A stretch of DNA of 56,015 nucleotides. Origin: Teredinibacter waterburyi (GTDB lineage: Bacteria; Pseudomonadota; Gammaproteobacteria; Pseudomonadales; Cellvibrionaceae). How positions within the stretch are numbered: position 1 is the first letter of the stretch; each line of letters starts with the position of its first letter. A model generated the notes under the pieces. That model had not been told where the DNA came from and made no database searches. It saw only the letters and a program-made list of their open reading frames with translations. The DNA is taken from NCBI RefSeq assembly GCF_001922985.1, contig NZ_MRUH01000026.1, forward strand, positions 1 to 56,015, given 5' to 3'. This document shows positions 28,280 to 38,900 of the stretch, one piece after another. Made by a program: the position numbers and the translations under genes.

Positions 28280-31200
28280 ATGAAAAGTATAATAAAACCC
28301 CTAACTTTTTCATCGTTTAAGAGGCTGAGCTGCAGAGTTACCTTTGCAACGCTGCTGGTGCTGAATACTTTCGCCTCGCCTTCTGCCGTTGCGGAGCGCT
28401 ATAACCTCCGATTTGAACACGCGATAACGGACAATCAACTACCCATAGGCGAAACCAATGCGATCTTTCAAGACCATATGGGCTTTATGTGGTTTGGCGG
28501 TAGCAATGGGCTGGCACGATACGATGGCGTAGCCTTTCAACGCTATCTTCACAACCCCAAAAACAAAACCAGTATTAGTCACGATTTCATTTGGGATATT
28601 CTCGAAGATAGCCAGCAAACGCTTTGGGTCGCAACACCCAACGGGTTAAATCGATTTAACCGAGAAACCAATACCTTTACACGCTTTCAAAACGACCCGT
28701 CCAACCCCGACAGTCTTAGCAACAACGATCTCTACACAATGTTCGAAGATTCGGACGCGAATCTATGGCTTGGCACGCGTGACGGCTTAGACCTCTTCAA
28801 TCGGGAAACCGGAAAGTTTTCCCATTTTCGCCATGACGCCAACGATCAAGAATCTTTAAGCGACGATATTGTTTTCTCGATACATCAAGATAAACGAAAA
28901 CGTTTATGGATTGGGACACAATACGGCGGACTGAATTTATATGATCCCGTCACACAAACCTTCAGTCGCTTCAATTTTGGCGAGCAGGTGAGCGGCGGGG
29001 AAAGTGTCAGTATTCGCAACATCAAGTCAGATGTAAATAACACGCTGTGGCTGGCCACGGATAATGGACTCTACAGGTTTGAACCAGATACTGGCGCTAT
29101 TCGTCTATTTCAGCATGATGAAAATAATCCTAACAGCCTCTCCACAAACCGGCTGTGGAGCATTTTTATTGATAATGATCAAACGCTCTGGATCACGTCA
29201 GACCACGGCGGCTTAAACATTTACAACCCGGCAACAAACACCTTTAGCCACTACCGACACAATCCATTTGATATCCGCACAATTAACAGTGACAAAGTTC
29301 GCGACGTTTACCAAGATACCAGCGGAAATTTCTGGGTTGCATTATTTCCGTCCGGAGTTGACTACATCAATCTACGCTCCAGCGCATTCAAGGTATACCG
29401 CAGCGACCCAGCCGATCCTAACTCCCTGCTCAGCAATGCAATCGATACCATTCACAGTGCGACTGACGGAAATATTTGGGTTGGCACTGAATCCGGCGCG
29501 TCACTGTTTAACCCGACAACTAACACCTTTACACATTACGTCCACCAGCCAACCGAGCCAACAACAATAGGCGCTAACGCAGTACTCGCAATAGAACAGG
29601 ACGCCGAAGGCAATCAATGGTTTGGCACTTGGTCTGGCGGGTTGAATTTGTTTGATCCTGTCAGTCAAACATTTCAACGGTTTAAATCGGTCAATGACGA
29701 TTCCAACGGTATAAGCAGTGACTACATCTGGGCGTTACTTGCGGATTCCGACGGGAATCTCTGGGTGGGAAATGAAGCCCGTGGTCTCGACCGAATGAAT
29801 ATCGCCAGCGGAGCAGTGACGCATTTCCGGCCTAACCCCAAAAACCCAGATGCTATTAGCCATCGTTTTGTTCGCGCCTTGGCTGAAGACACCAGAAAAA
29901 ACATTTGGGTCGGTACACTTATCGGCTTAAATCGCTACGATTCCGCAACCGATACATTCGAAACATTTTTCCACGACGCCAACAACCCAAATTCAATTGT
30001 TCACGACAGTATATTTAGCCTGTTCGTAGATTCGGCTGATAATCTGTGGATTGGCACCGAAGGCGGGCTGAGTGTTTTAGATGCCGAAACCCAGAAATTC
30101 ACAAACTACACAACCGAAAGTGGACTGCCACACAACTACATCACCTCCATCACCGAAGACCAAGACAGTAACATTTGGCTAACAACACTAAAAGGCATCA
30201 GCAAATTCGATCGACAGTCTGCTTCGTTTGAAAATATCAACAAAGATGATGGCATAGCAGGCAATATTATTAGTCGCAATGCCGCATATCATCACAGCGA
30301 CGGCAACATGTATATTGGCTCGACACAAGGGCTGACCGTGTTCAACCCCCATCATATTGAATCGAATAAGTTTGTTCCCCCCATCCGTATTACCGACTTT
30401 CGCATATTCAATAAAGCCGTTGCTATTGGTGGTGAATCGCCGTTAAGCCAAGATATAAGCCTCACTAAAGAAATCACACTAAACTACGACCAGTCGATGA
30501 TTTCATTCGAGTTCGCAGCACTCAACTATCAAAACCCAGAACAAAATCTTTACGCCTATAAACTCGAAGGCTTCGACAAAAACTGGATTGAAGCAGCCGA
30601 CCGAAACACCGCAACCTATACCAACTTAAATGCCGGTAGCTATCTATTTAAGGTCAAAGGTTCAAACGACAATGGCGTCTGGAATGAACAAGGCACAGAG
30701 CTTCGCATAATTGTATTACCGCCGTTTTGGTTAGCATGGTGGGCCTACCTCATTTACCTTGCTATAGGCGCCGCAATTATCTACGCAATTTTCAGATCGC
30801 AACGCAATAAAATTCGAGCGGAACAGGCGCAGGTTGAATATTTACGCTCTCTCGACAAAATGAAAGATGAATTTTTAGCCAACACCTCCCATGAATTACG
30901 AACCCCACTAAATGGCATTATCGGGCTTACAGAATCGTTGATCGACGAGCATCAGGACGACCTACATTTAAAATCTCGATCGCACTTAAAGATGATTGCT
31001 GGAAGCGCAAGACGGCTTTCGAATTTGATAAATGACATCCTCGATTTTTCGCGCATCAAAACAGAAGGATTAGAACTCCACCTTAAGCCCGTTAGCTTGG
31101 AAGCGGTCTGTAATTCCATTGTAACCATGGTGTCGCCGCTTGCGGAAAAAAAGGATTTAGATATTACTCTAAACATTGATGCCAACCTGCCCAATGTTTT

Positions 31201-33283
31201 AGCCGACGAAGACAGACTGCAACAAATTCTTTACAACCTAATCGGCAACGCAATCAAATTTACCCACACAGGCCACGTTCGCATTGGCGCCGTTCAGCAC
31301 AACAACAAGGTGCAGGTTTCCATTGAAGATACAGGAATAGGAATTCCCGACTCCCAGATCGAAAATATATTCGACTCTTTCGCACAAGGGCGCGGTGAAG
31401 AGTCACGAGAATTTGAAGGGACGGGTTTAGGGTTAACGGTTGCCAAAAATTTGGTTGAGCTCCATCGTGGCGCAATTACCGTTACCTCTGAGGTTGACCG
31501 TGGCTCGACATTTACGTTTGAGCTGGAGACCTCTGATCAACCTTTAGCGCTCGATGCTATTGCCACCAGCGAAATCATCAACAAAGTCGTTGAAATGTCG
31601 CACGTGGATGCAACCGAGGAGTTAGTGACTGAATCACCCAATATAGACCTCGGTCAGTTCCACATACTGGTTGTCGACGACGATCCGGTAAACCGTCAAG
31701 TGTTAATCAGCCAACTGTCACTACATAATTATCGCATATCGGAAGCTGCCGATGGCTTCCAAGCCATTGAAGTTCTCGAGCGAGACACGAGTATCGACCT
31801 AATACTCCTCGATGTGATGATGCCGCGCATGACGGGTTACGAAACAGCACTGCGTATTCGAGCCACTCACCCAGTTCACGATTTACCCATTATATTTGTC
31901 ACAGCCAAACACCTTGCCTCGGATTTAGTAAAAGGCTTTGTCTCAGGCGGCAATGATTTTCTTGTCAAGCCCATTTCAAAGAACGAGCTATTATCTCGTG
32001 TTAAAACACATCTGCAACTTTTAGACATTACGCGCAACCTAGAGTCATTAGTAAATGAACGTACCAATACGCTTAAAGCCGCTCATATGGAGCTGGAACG
32101 TCTAGACAACGTTGTCACCTTGATTAATCGACAAAGTAGCATGGAAGGGCTTGTAAACGTCTTGCTTAAAGAGTCGGTTACGCTGTTTAAATATGCCGCT
32201 TTCTCTGGGTTTTGGTTGATTGACGATGCCAATGAAAACTTTCGTTTAGTCGCCTTAGAAGTGCGTAATAATTTTGATGACGCGGTTCCAGAATCCATCG
32301 ATAGAAACCAGTTTTTCAATGGCCTAGGTAAATGGACGCAATCCTCTAAAGAGGGGGTTTATATTGTTAACCCCAAGAAAGTCAAAGTATTGAACAGCAT
32401 GAGCAAGGCTCCCGAAAGCGTGCTTGTTATGACCATCCAGATTGAAAATGAAGTGGCGGGTTTGCTGATTATTGCCAACATGCTAGGCAGCAGCGTATTT
32501 CAGCAAAGTGATATCGACACCATGAAAAAGCTGCACTCACATGCGGTGTCGGCGGTATCGAAAGCGAAGATGCTTGAGCAATTGAAAATTCAAAATCAAC
32601 AGTTAGAGCTTGCCAGCTATACCGACCAATTAACTGGACTACACAACCGACGGCATCTGCTTAAAAATATAGCAGCCGACATTGCAATTACCTCTCGCAA
32701 GTACGAGTCGCTTTCTAGCAACGATCAGTTTCCGAAAAATGCTAACCTATTATTTATACTGATCGATATCGACCACTTTAAACAAGTGAACGATACCTAC
32801 GGCCACATTTCAGGCGATATGATCCTTAAACAGTTTTCCGAGCTGCTTACTCGCGTGTTCCGCACATCGGACTATATTATTCGCTGGGGCGGTGAAGAAT
32901 TTATGGTAATCGTTCGCTTTTGCGATCGTTCCGAAGCTAGCCAATTAGCGGAACGGTTTCGACGAGAGGTAAAACAGGCTCATTTTGAAATGCAAAACGG
33001 GCTAGTGGTTCGAAAAACCTGTTCTGTCGGCTATAGTTATTTTCCGTTTTATCAGGATTTTCCCGCTGCATTCTCCTGGGAGCAGGTAGTCGATATTGCC
33101 GACCGCAGTCTATACGTCGCAAAAAACACCGGACGTAATGCATGGGTTGGGATTCATGGCCGCGCCAACAGTGCGCGCAAGCTGAACTACAACCAGCTTA
33201 TTGACGACCTAGATAAAGCCAAGGATAACACCAGCATTATTGTGGAAACCTCGTTTCGCAGTGGTCAAAAGGTAAACTGGTAG
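28280..33283 (+). CDS. propeller-type hybrid sensor histidine kinase with receiver, GAF-like and GGDEF domains
   Basis: 1667 residues from the ATG at 28280 (a TTG 12 bases earlier is the alternative; no good ribosome-binding site for either). Signal peptide to about residue 37. Periplasmic part: about fourteen two-component-regulator propeller (Reg_prop) repeats such as NLWVGTESG, NIWVGTLIG, LWIGTEGGL, then a Y_Y_Y domain (YAYKLEGFDKNWIEA). One membrane helix near 820-840. HisKA with H871 in SHELRTPLNG; HATPase with NLIGNAIKFT, DTGIGIP, GTGLGL. Receiver with D1178 in LLDVMMPRM. A GAF-like stretch follows, then a GGDEF domain with an intact GGEEF signature (from 1537) and DIDHFKQVND. It probably senses extracellular sugars, as related propeller sensors do, and makes c-di-GMP. 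It follows the cellulase block. Confidence 0.92.
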   Translation: MKSIIKPLTFSSFKRLSCRVTFATLLVLNTFASPSAVAERYNLRFEHAITDNQLPIGETNAIFQDHMGFMWFGGSNGLARYDGVAFQRYLHNPKNKTSISHDFIWDILEDSQQTLWVATPNGLNRFNRETNTFTRFQNDPSNPDSLSNNDLYTMFEDSDANLWLGTRDGLDLFNRETGKFSHFRHDANDQESLSDDIVFSIHQDKRKRLWIGTQYGGLNLYDPVTQTFSRFNFGEQVSGGESVSIRNIKSDVNNTLWLATDNGLYRFEPDTGAIRLFQHDENNPNSLSTNRLWSIFIDNDQTLWITSDHGGLNIYNPATNTFSHYRHNPFDIRTINSDKVRDVYQDTSGNFWVALFPSGVDYINLRSSAFKVYRSDPADPNSLLSNAIDTIHSATDGNIWVGTESGASLFNPTTNTFTHYVHQPTEPTTIGANAVLAIEQDAEGNQWFGTWSGGLNLFDPVSQTFQRFKSVNDDSNGISSDYIWALLADSDGNLWVGNEARGLDRMNIASGAVTHFRPNPKNPDAISHRFVRALAEDTRKNIWVGTLIGLNRYDSATDTFETFFHDANNPNSIVHDSIFSLFVDSADNLWIGTEGGLSVLDAETQKFTNYTTESGLPHNYITSITEDQDSNIWLTTLKGISKFDRQSASFENINKDDGIAGNIISRNAAYHHSDGNMYIGSTQGLTVFNPHHIESNKFVPPIRITDFRIFNKAVAIGGESPLSQDISLTKEITLNYDQSMISFEFAALNYQNPEQNLYAYKLEGFDKNWIEAADRNTATYTNLNAGSYLFKVKGSNDNGVWNEQGTELRIIVLPPFWLAWWAYLIYLAIGAAIIYAIFRSQRNKIRAEQAQVEYLRSLDKMKDEFLANTSHELRTPLNGIIGLTESLIDEHQDDLHLKSRSHLKMIAGSARRLSNLINDILDFSRIKTEGLELHLKPVSLEAVCNSIVTMVSPLAEKKDLDITLNIDANLPNVLADEDRLQQILYNLIGNAIKFTHTGHVRIGAVQHNNKVQVSIEDTGIGIPDSQIENIFDSFAQGRGEESREFEGTGLGLTVAKNLVELHRGAITVTSEVDRGSTFTFELETSDQPLALDAIATSEIINKVVEMSHVDATEELVTESPNIDLGQFHILVVDDDPVNRQVLISQLSLHNYRISEAADGFQAIEVLERDTSIDLILLDVMMPRMTGYETALRIRATHPVHDLPIIFVTAKHLASDLVKGFVSGGNDFLVKPISKNELLSRVKTHLQLLDITRNLESLVNERTNTLKAAHMELERLDNVVTLINRQSSMEGLVNVLLKESVTLFKYAAFSGFWLIDDANENFRLVALEVRNNFDDAVPESIDRNQFFNGLGKWTQSSKEGVYIVNPKKVKVLNSMSKAPESVLVMTIQIENEVAGLLIIANMLGSSVFQQSDIDTMKKLHSHAVSAVSKAKMLEQLKIQNQQLELASYTDQLTGLHNRRHLLKNIAADIAITSRKYESLSSNDQFPKNANLLFILIDIDHFKQVNDTYGHISGDMILKQFSELLTRVFRTSDYIIRWGGEEFMVIVRFCDRSEASQLAERFRREVKQAHFEMQNGLVVRKTCSVGYSYFPFYQDFPAAFSWEQVVDIADRSLYVAKNTGRNAWVGIHGRANSARKLNYNQLIDDLDKAKDNTSIIVETSFRSGQKVNW

Positions 33284-33389
33284 GCAAGGATAAAAACCTA
33301 GACAACTCTAATACGAGTACAAACATAGGCTCAACATCACTAGCTAGCCCCTCAACTATGCTTTAGTGCACGTCAACCCAAAATGGCTT

Positions 33390-35837
33390 TTAAACTACCG
33401 CAGTACTGGGCTTAAAACCACCGTGGATATAGGTTGCTATAAGGTCTGCCGTAACCTTACTTTTTAGAATACCCAGATGCGATCCCGGAGCCTCAACATA
33501 GGTGACCGGACCTTTAAGTTTATCCCCCCAGCCTAAGTCTCGAGCTATCAGAAAGGTAGGGAAATTCGATTTATCTCCCGCACGTATAACCAAGCTTGGA
33601 ATATGGCTAGTTTGATCGCCTCTTAAATAAGTTGTAGTAGATCGGCCACGTACGGCATCCCAAAAGCGCGCATTCTTTTTGTCACGGAAGTTAGTTTTAG
33701 CTGTGGTTGAGGGAAGATTTGAAGCTTTACGTTTAAGTTTTTTAAGTTTGCCTTGCAGTGTTCGTAAAATATTCTGGACTGTCGCTAACCAGTCGCGGGT
33801 CATCGCTTCTGGCAAAATAGTATCTAATATCACTAAACCTGGAACCGCCCCGCCGCTATGCTCTAACTGGCATGCAATTTCAAAGGCCATAATGCCACCA
33901 AATGAAACGCCGGCGATAACATAGGGGCCATCAGGTGAATGCTTTTTAATAGCGCGAACATAAAGAGAGGCCAACTGCGGAACAGTCATGCCAGATACCT
34001 CCTCATGTCGATTAAAAAACTCCTCTTCCTCCGAGACAAATATACCAAAACAATCAAAGTGTTCCTGAAGGTTATGGGCAAGCGGCGCATAAAGTGCGAT
34101 ACCACAAACGAAGAATAGCTTTGGTCGCCCTCGCTGCTGATTGAGAGAAACGACTAGATTACCCAGTTGCCCCCCCGCCTGTTGAACTAACTGCGCAAAA
34201 TGTTTTACCGAGGGCTGCGCCTGTAAATCTTGCAGCGTTAGACGGACATCAAACACTCTATTAACACTTTCAACTAGTTTTTCAGCTAATTTACTAGTCC
34301 CTCCCAAGTGAAAAAAGTCACTCTCAACACTAAGATCCGCATGACCTAAAACCGAACTAAACATGCTCTTTAACTTCACTTCAATATCCGTTTTAGGTAG
34401 CGAAGTCTTAGCTGCAAGTATTTTTTCTTTGGACTCATTACTTAGCTCCAGATCTTGCAATAATGTCATAGGACTAACGCTGCCATAGAGCATAATCGTT
34501 TCCAGCTCACGTAAGCATTTCACCAGGTATTGCTGATTAAAACAAAGCGAATCACCGGTAACATAGAGACTGATATCATCCCCCCCTTGCAACATACTTA
34601 GACTGATTTGGTAAGTGTCAAACGCTCTGGGGATGCCCCTATAGTCTACCTTCGCATTACCAAAACGCAGCTCTTCTGGAGTATATTTGTGCACGGGTAC
34701 AAATCGCGCCAACTTGAAAGCCGCTTTATCTTGTTCACTTTCCACGCCAAGGATGTCAATTATTTCATCTAAATCAAGTGCTGCGTGTTCTCGGCTATCT
34801 AGCAGTTGTTGATGCACGTGGTTACACAGATCAAGAAAGGTTTGCTCTTCATTAAAAAAACAGGTTACCGGCAGCATACTGACAAAATTGCCAACTGAAT
34901 TTTCCATTTCTGCGTCAAGATGCCGAGCCACCGGAATGCAAATAGCCAACGCTTGAAGTTTAAGTTTTCGCTGCAACTGGATGGCAAAGCCTGCAAACAT
35001 TAACGCGAACAGACTTAAACCCTGGGCCTTAGCAAAACGTTTAATCAGAGCCAACGACTCTCCTTTAATCACGTAGTTTTCAAAGTCAAAAGTCTGCTTA
35101 TGTTGTTGCGTTATTTCCTCTTCAGCCAGAAGGGGTTTATTAGGTATAGTTTTTAGATTGTCTTTCCAGTACTCGGCACTTTTTTGTTTTTTCTCGGCGT
35201 ATAGATCGGAGTTTATATGATCAACAAATACTTCGACTCCCAGTCTAGATGGATTTGGAAATCTCCCCTCCCCTAACATGGCAGTATATATTTTTCCTAG
35301 ATCGTCCAACAAAACGTCGAGCGACCAACCATCACAGACAATATGATGAACAGATATAAACAATTGGAAGTCTGCCACATTAAGTTTAAGCAGCGATGCA
35401 CGAAATAAGGGGCCGGTGGCCAAATCGAAAGGCTGGTGGCTCTGCCGGTATGCTTCTGCTTCGCATTGTAATTGTCGCTGCTGCTCATTGAGATGGGCGA
35501 GATCAAGCTGAATGATATTTAACTTACAATTATCAGGGATCAACAATGTAGTGCCGACTGCACTAAATCGGCCACCAATTACGGGGTGAATAATGGGTAA
35601 GCATTGCAAGGCCTTCAACAGTATCTCTTCGTCAACCACACCGAGTAGAGAGATACAAAAAGTCTCGTTGAAGGAACAGTTTTGTTGAGCCCCCAACTGA
35701 GCAAAGCGCCACATTGCCGACTGGCTTTTAGTCGCCAATAGCTGAAATACTTGCCGTTTATTCGGATGATCATGTGCAACCTGAAACGTCGTTACATCAC
35801 CCGTTTCTCTCTCTGGACTGACCATAACCCTTCTCAT
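33390..35837 (-). CDS. NRPS termination protein: condensation - PCP - thioesterase
   Basis: 815 residues. Condensation domain about 40-460 with the active-site HHIVCDG (H164, H165, D169). Carrier protein with phosphopantetheine serine S515 in HLGGTSKL. Type I thioesterase from about 560, nucleophile S645 in GVSFGG. There is no adenylation domain between C and PCP, so the PCP must be loaded by another protein, or the C domain uses a substrate carried elsewhere. It lies 128 bp downstream of the A-PCP-KS-AT-ACP gene on the same strand, so it is the likely last protein of that assembly line, accepting its chain and releasing it. The start is uncertain: the ATG at 35837 lacks a ribosome-binding site, and an ATG at 35825 is in frame. 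Cytoplasmic. Confidence 0.9.
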   Translation of the reverse strand: MRRVMVSPERETGDVTTFQVAHDHPNKRQVFQLLATKSQSAMWRFAQLGAQQNCSFNETFCISLLGVVDEEILLKALQCLPIIHPVIGGRFSAVGTTLLIPDNCKLNIIQLDLAHLNEQQRQLQCEAEAYRQSHQPFDLATGPLFRASLLKLNVADFQLFISVHHIVCDGWSLDVLLDDLGKIYTAMLGEGRFPNPSRLGVEVFVDHINSDLYAEKKQKSAEYWKDNLKTIPNKPLLAEEEITQQHKQTFDFENYVIKGESLALIKRFAKAQGLSLFALMFAGFAIQLQRKLKLQALAICIPVARHLDAEMENSVGNFVSMLPVTCFFNEEQTFLDLCNHVHQQLLDSREHAALDLDEIIDILGVESEQDKAAFKLARFVPVHKYTPEELRFGNAKVDYRGIPRAFDTYQISLSMLQGGDDISLYVTGDSLCFNQQYLVKCLRELETIMLYGSVSPMTLLQDLELSNESKEKILAAKTSLPKTDIEVKLKSMFSSVLGHADLSVESDFFHLGGTSKLAEKLVESVNRVFDVRLTLQDLQAQPSVKHFAQLVQQAGGQLGNLVVSLNQQRGRPKLFFVCGIALYAPLAHNLQEHFDCFGIFVSEEEEFFNRHEEVSGMTVPQLASLYVRAIKKHSPDGPYVIAGVSFGGIMAFEIACQLEHSGGAVPGLVILDTILPEAMTRDWLATVQNILRTLQGKLKKLKRKASNLPSTTAKTNFRDKKNARFWDAVRGRSTTTYLRGDQTSHIPSLVIRAGDKSNFPTFLIARDLGWGDKLKGPVTYVEAPGSHLGILKSKVTADLIATYIHGGFKPSTAVV

Positions 35838-35965
35838 TTTTAGCTAATATTTGTTCCAATTCCCCGTGTTTTTAAATATTTTTCTTATATCTAGCTATTC
35901 CATGTCTCATCTATATGGTTTTGTTTTCTCGTTTAGGCTTATCATTCCCCAGAAATCATGTTTTG

Positions 35966-38900
35966 CTATGACGTTCGAATTTGTCGAATCAATTCTGTGC
36001 TCTCATCACTCACGAACCAGGCTAGACAATTATGTTCATCTCGACCAAGTACAACATGTCGTAGCTCTTCTGCATTTAATCCTGCATTTAGCTCTGCATT
36101 TCGTTTTGTTTTGCTTTCCGGAATTTCGGCCGAGGAAACAGCAACGGAATCATCGATGACGCTGTTCACTTTCCGATTCCGCACTGTATCTGCAAGAATC
36201 TCGGGTGTGGTATAGGTGTCTAAAAGCTGTCGAAAATTTGCATCCAGCCCCAATCGATCTTTTACCAATCGCGACATTTGCATAAGCACTAAAGAATCGG
36301 CACCCAGCATGATGAAGGGTGTGGCTTCCTCACTTCGTTGTAGTTCGATACCCACCGTTTCGCTGATTATTTGTACGATAGCGTTCATGACGGAATCTCG
36401 CCCGCCAGGTGCTTGTTTAGTAACCTTTGCAGCGGTTTCTGATTCTAGCTCGCGCACCGATTCTTCAGTTTGATGAGCAACAAATTGCGGCGGCTTAAGC
36501 CAGTGCGAACTCGGTTCGAAAGGATAGGTCGGCAATGGAATACGAAGGCGTCGCTCCCCGGCATAATAAGCCTTCCAATCGATATTGGTGCCGTTTTGCC
36601 AAAGTGCTCCCATTGCCGACAAGACATCTTGCCACTCGTTTTTATTTCTATCTTCACCACTATTGGCGAGCGACGGAATTATTGCGCCTCGCCGATCACC
36701 CTTAGCTTGCTGCCGCGCTAAAGTCGTAAGTACATCTCGCGGCCCTACTTCAAGAAAGACACCCGACACGCTAGCCATTAAACTACTTATTGCGTTGCTA
36801 AACATTACCGGACTACGTAAATGCTGCCCCCAATACTCCGGCGATGTGGCTTGCTCTGGTGTCATCCAATCGCCGCTACAACTAGACATTAACGGCATGC
36901 TTGGCGCAGACAACTTAATCTTACTAACCGCCGCCACAAAATCGCCTACCACTGGATCCATCATGGCGGAGTGAAATGCGTGAGAGGTATGTAGGTGACG
37001 AGTAACTAAACCCTCTTTTTCTATCGCTTCTGCAAAACGGAGGATTGCTTCGGTAGGCCCTGCAACAACGCAAAGCTTAGGGCTGTTGGCCGCAGCTAAC
37101 TGCACATCATCGTTGAGCTTATCTAAAATTTCTTCCGCGCTACAGCGAACAGAAAGCATTGATCCACTGGGTAAGCCACGCACTAACTTTGCTCGCAAGG
37201 AAATCAAGGGTAAGGCTTCTTTAAGTGAAAATACCCCAGCCAAACAAGCGCCAACAAATTCGCCCACACTATGCCCAACAAAGGCCTGTGGTTGCACGCC
37301 CATACTCATCCATAATTGGGCGAGTGAATATTCGATGGTGAATAATGCCGGCTGTGTGTAATAGGTATCTTTTAGAGACACGGTAGCACTTTCTTCATCG
37401 CCAGCTAGAGGAAATAAAAGCTCCCTTAGATCTCTTTCCATAATTGGGGCTAAAAGATCACAACAGCGATCTACATTTTCTCGAAAGATCGCCGAACTCT
37501 GATACAGGTCTCGACCCATGTTGGTGTACTGAGAACCCTGGCCAGGAAACATGAAGGTCACATGGGGTTGCAGTGTTGTGAGTCGCGTTACTGGTATGGC
37601 TTTATTTTCTTGTATTGCCGCTTTAACCATTTCAATATCAGCACACACTAAAGACCTTCTATATTCGAAATGCTTGCGACCTATTTGCAGTGTGTAGGCC
37701 GCATCAGCGAGGTCGAACTTTTGGTCCTCAGCAAAGCAGGCAAATTGATCGAGCATTCGTCCAAGTGCCGGTTCTGACTTGGCAGAAAAGACTAACAGTT
37801 TTTCTTCCCGTGATGGCCCCGAAGGTTGTTGCAGTGGGGCTTCTTCCAGCACCCCATGCACATTGGTGCCGCCGAAGCCAAATGAACTCACCCCAGCTCG
37901 CCTAGGGGTTTTAGTTCGTGGCCAAGTAGTCAAAGATGAAACCACCTTAAACGGGCTATTCTCAAAATCAATCCTTGGATTGGCTTTCTTAAAATGCAAG
38001 GTTGCCGGAATTTTTTCATGGTGTAACGCCAACGACGCCTTTATAAAGCCAGCCACACCGGATGCAATTGTAGGATGACCAACATTCCCTTTAATCGAGC
38101 CTATATAACAATGCTGTTTTTTGTCTGAGGTAATCCTAAACGCTTTGGTTAGCGCTTCAATCTCTATTGGATCACCCAAAGGCGTTCCCGTGCCATGAGC
38201 TTCGACATAGGAGATTGTGTCCGCGGTGACATTCGCCTGCGCCTGTGCCAAGGTAATTACCTGTGTCTGCCCTTCCACGCTTGGTGCTAAAAAGCTGACC
38301 TTATTGGAGCCATCGTTATTTTTAGCTATACCGAGAATAACGGAATAGATTTTATCGCCGTCGGCAATGGCGTTAGCTAAACGTTTGAGCACTACGATAC
38401 CCGCACCATCACAAAACATCGTGCCAGTAGCCTCGGCATCAAACGGACGACAATGACCATCGATAGTAAAGGTTCCCCCCTGTTGATATATTTGCCCAGT
38501 CTTTTGAGGAACATGTATATCCACCCCACCAGCCAATGCCATATCGCACTCGCCGTCTTCTAAGGCCTTATAGGCCATGTCAATTGCCAGTAGAGACGTC
38601 GAGCAACCGGTGTTTGCACTCACACTCGGCCCAGTTAAATTGAGCGCGAATGAAACGCGTGTGGCGATGTAATCTTTTTCGTTGCCGTAACCAACAACGA
38701 GACTACCAACGGTTTTTATAAGATCTTTATGGCCGCGCACATTGCGTGTGTAATAGTGATTATCGCCAATGCCTGCATATACACCGATCATGCCCTTGAA
38801 ATCTTCCGCGGTATAACCGACCTTCTCTAAAGCTGACCATGCCAACTCCAAAAACACTCGCTGCTGCGGATCCATTACTTTGGCTTCCAGCGGGCCAATG

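Noticed and set aside
35300-36220. Plus-strand frames across the NRPS gene junction (35851-36215)
   Set aside because: They lie over the 3' end of the NRPS-PKS gene and the short gap, and show no domain; the minus-strand modules are unambiguous.
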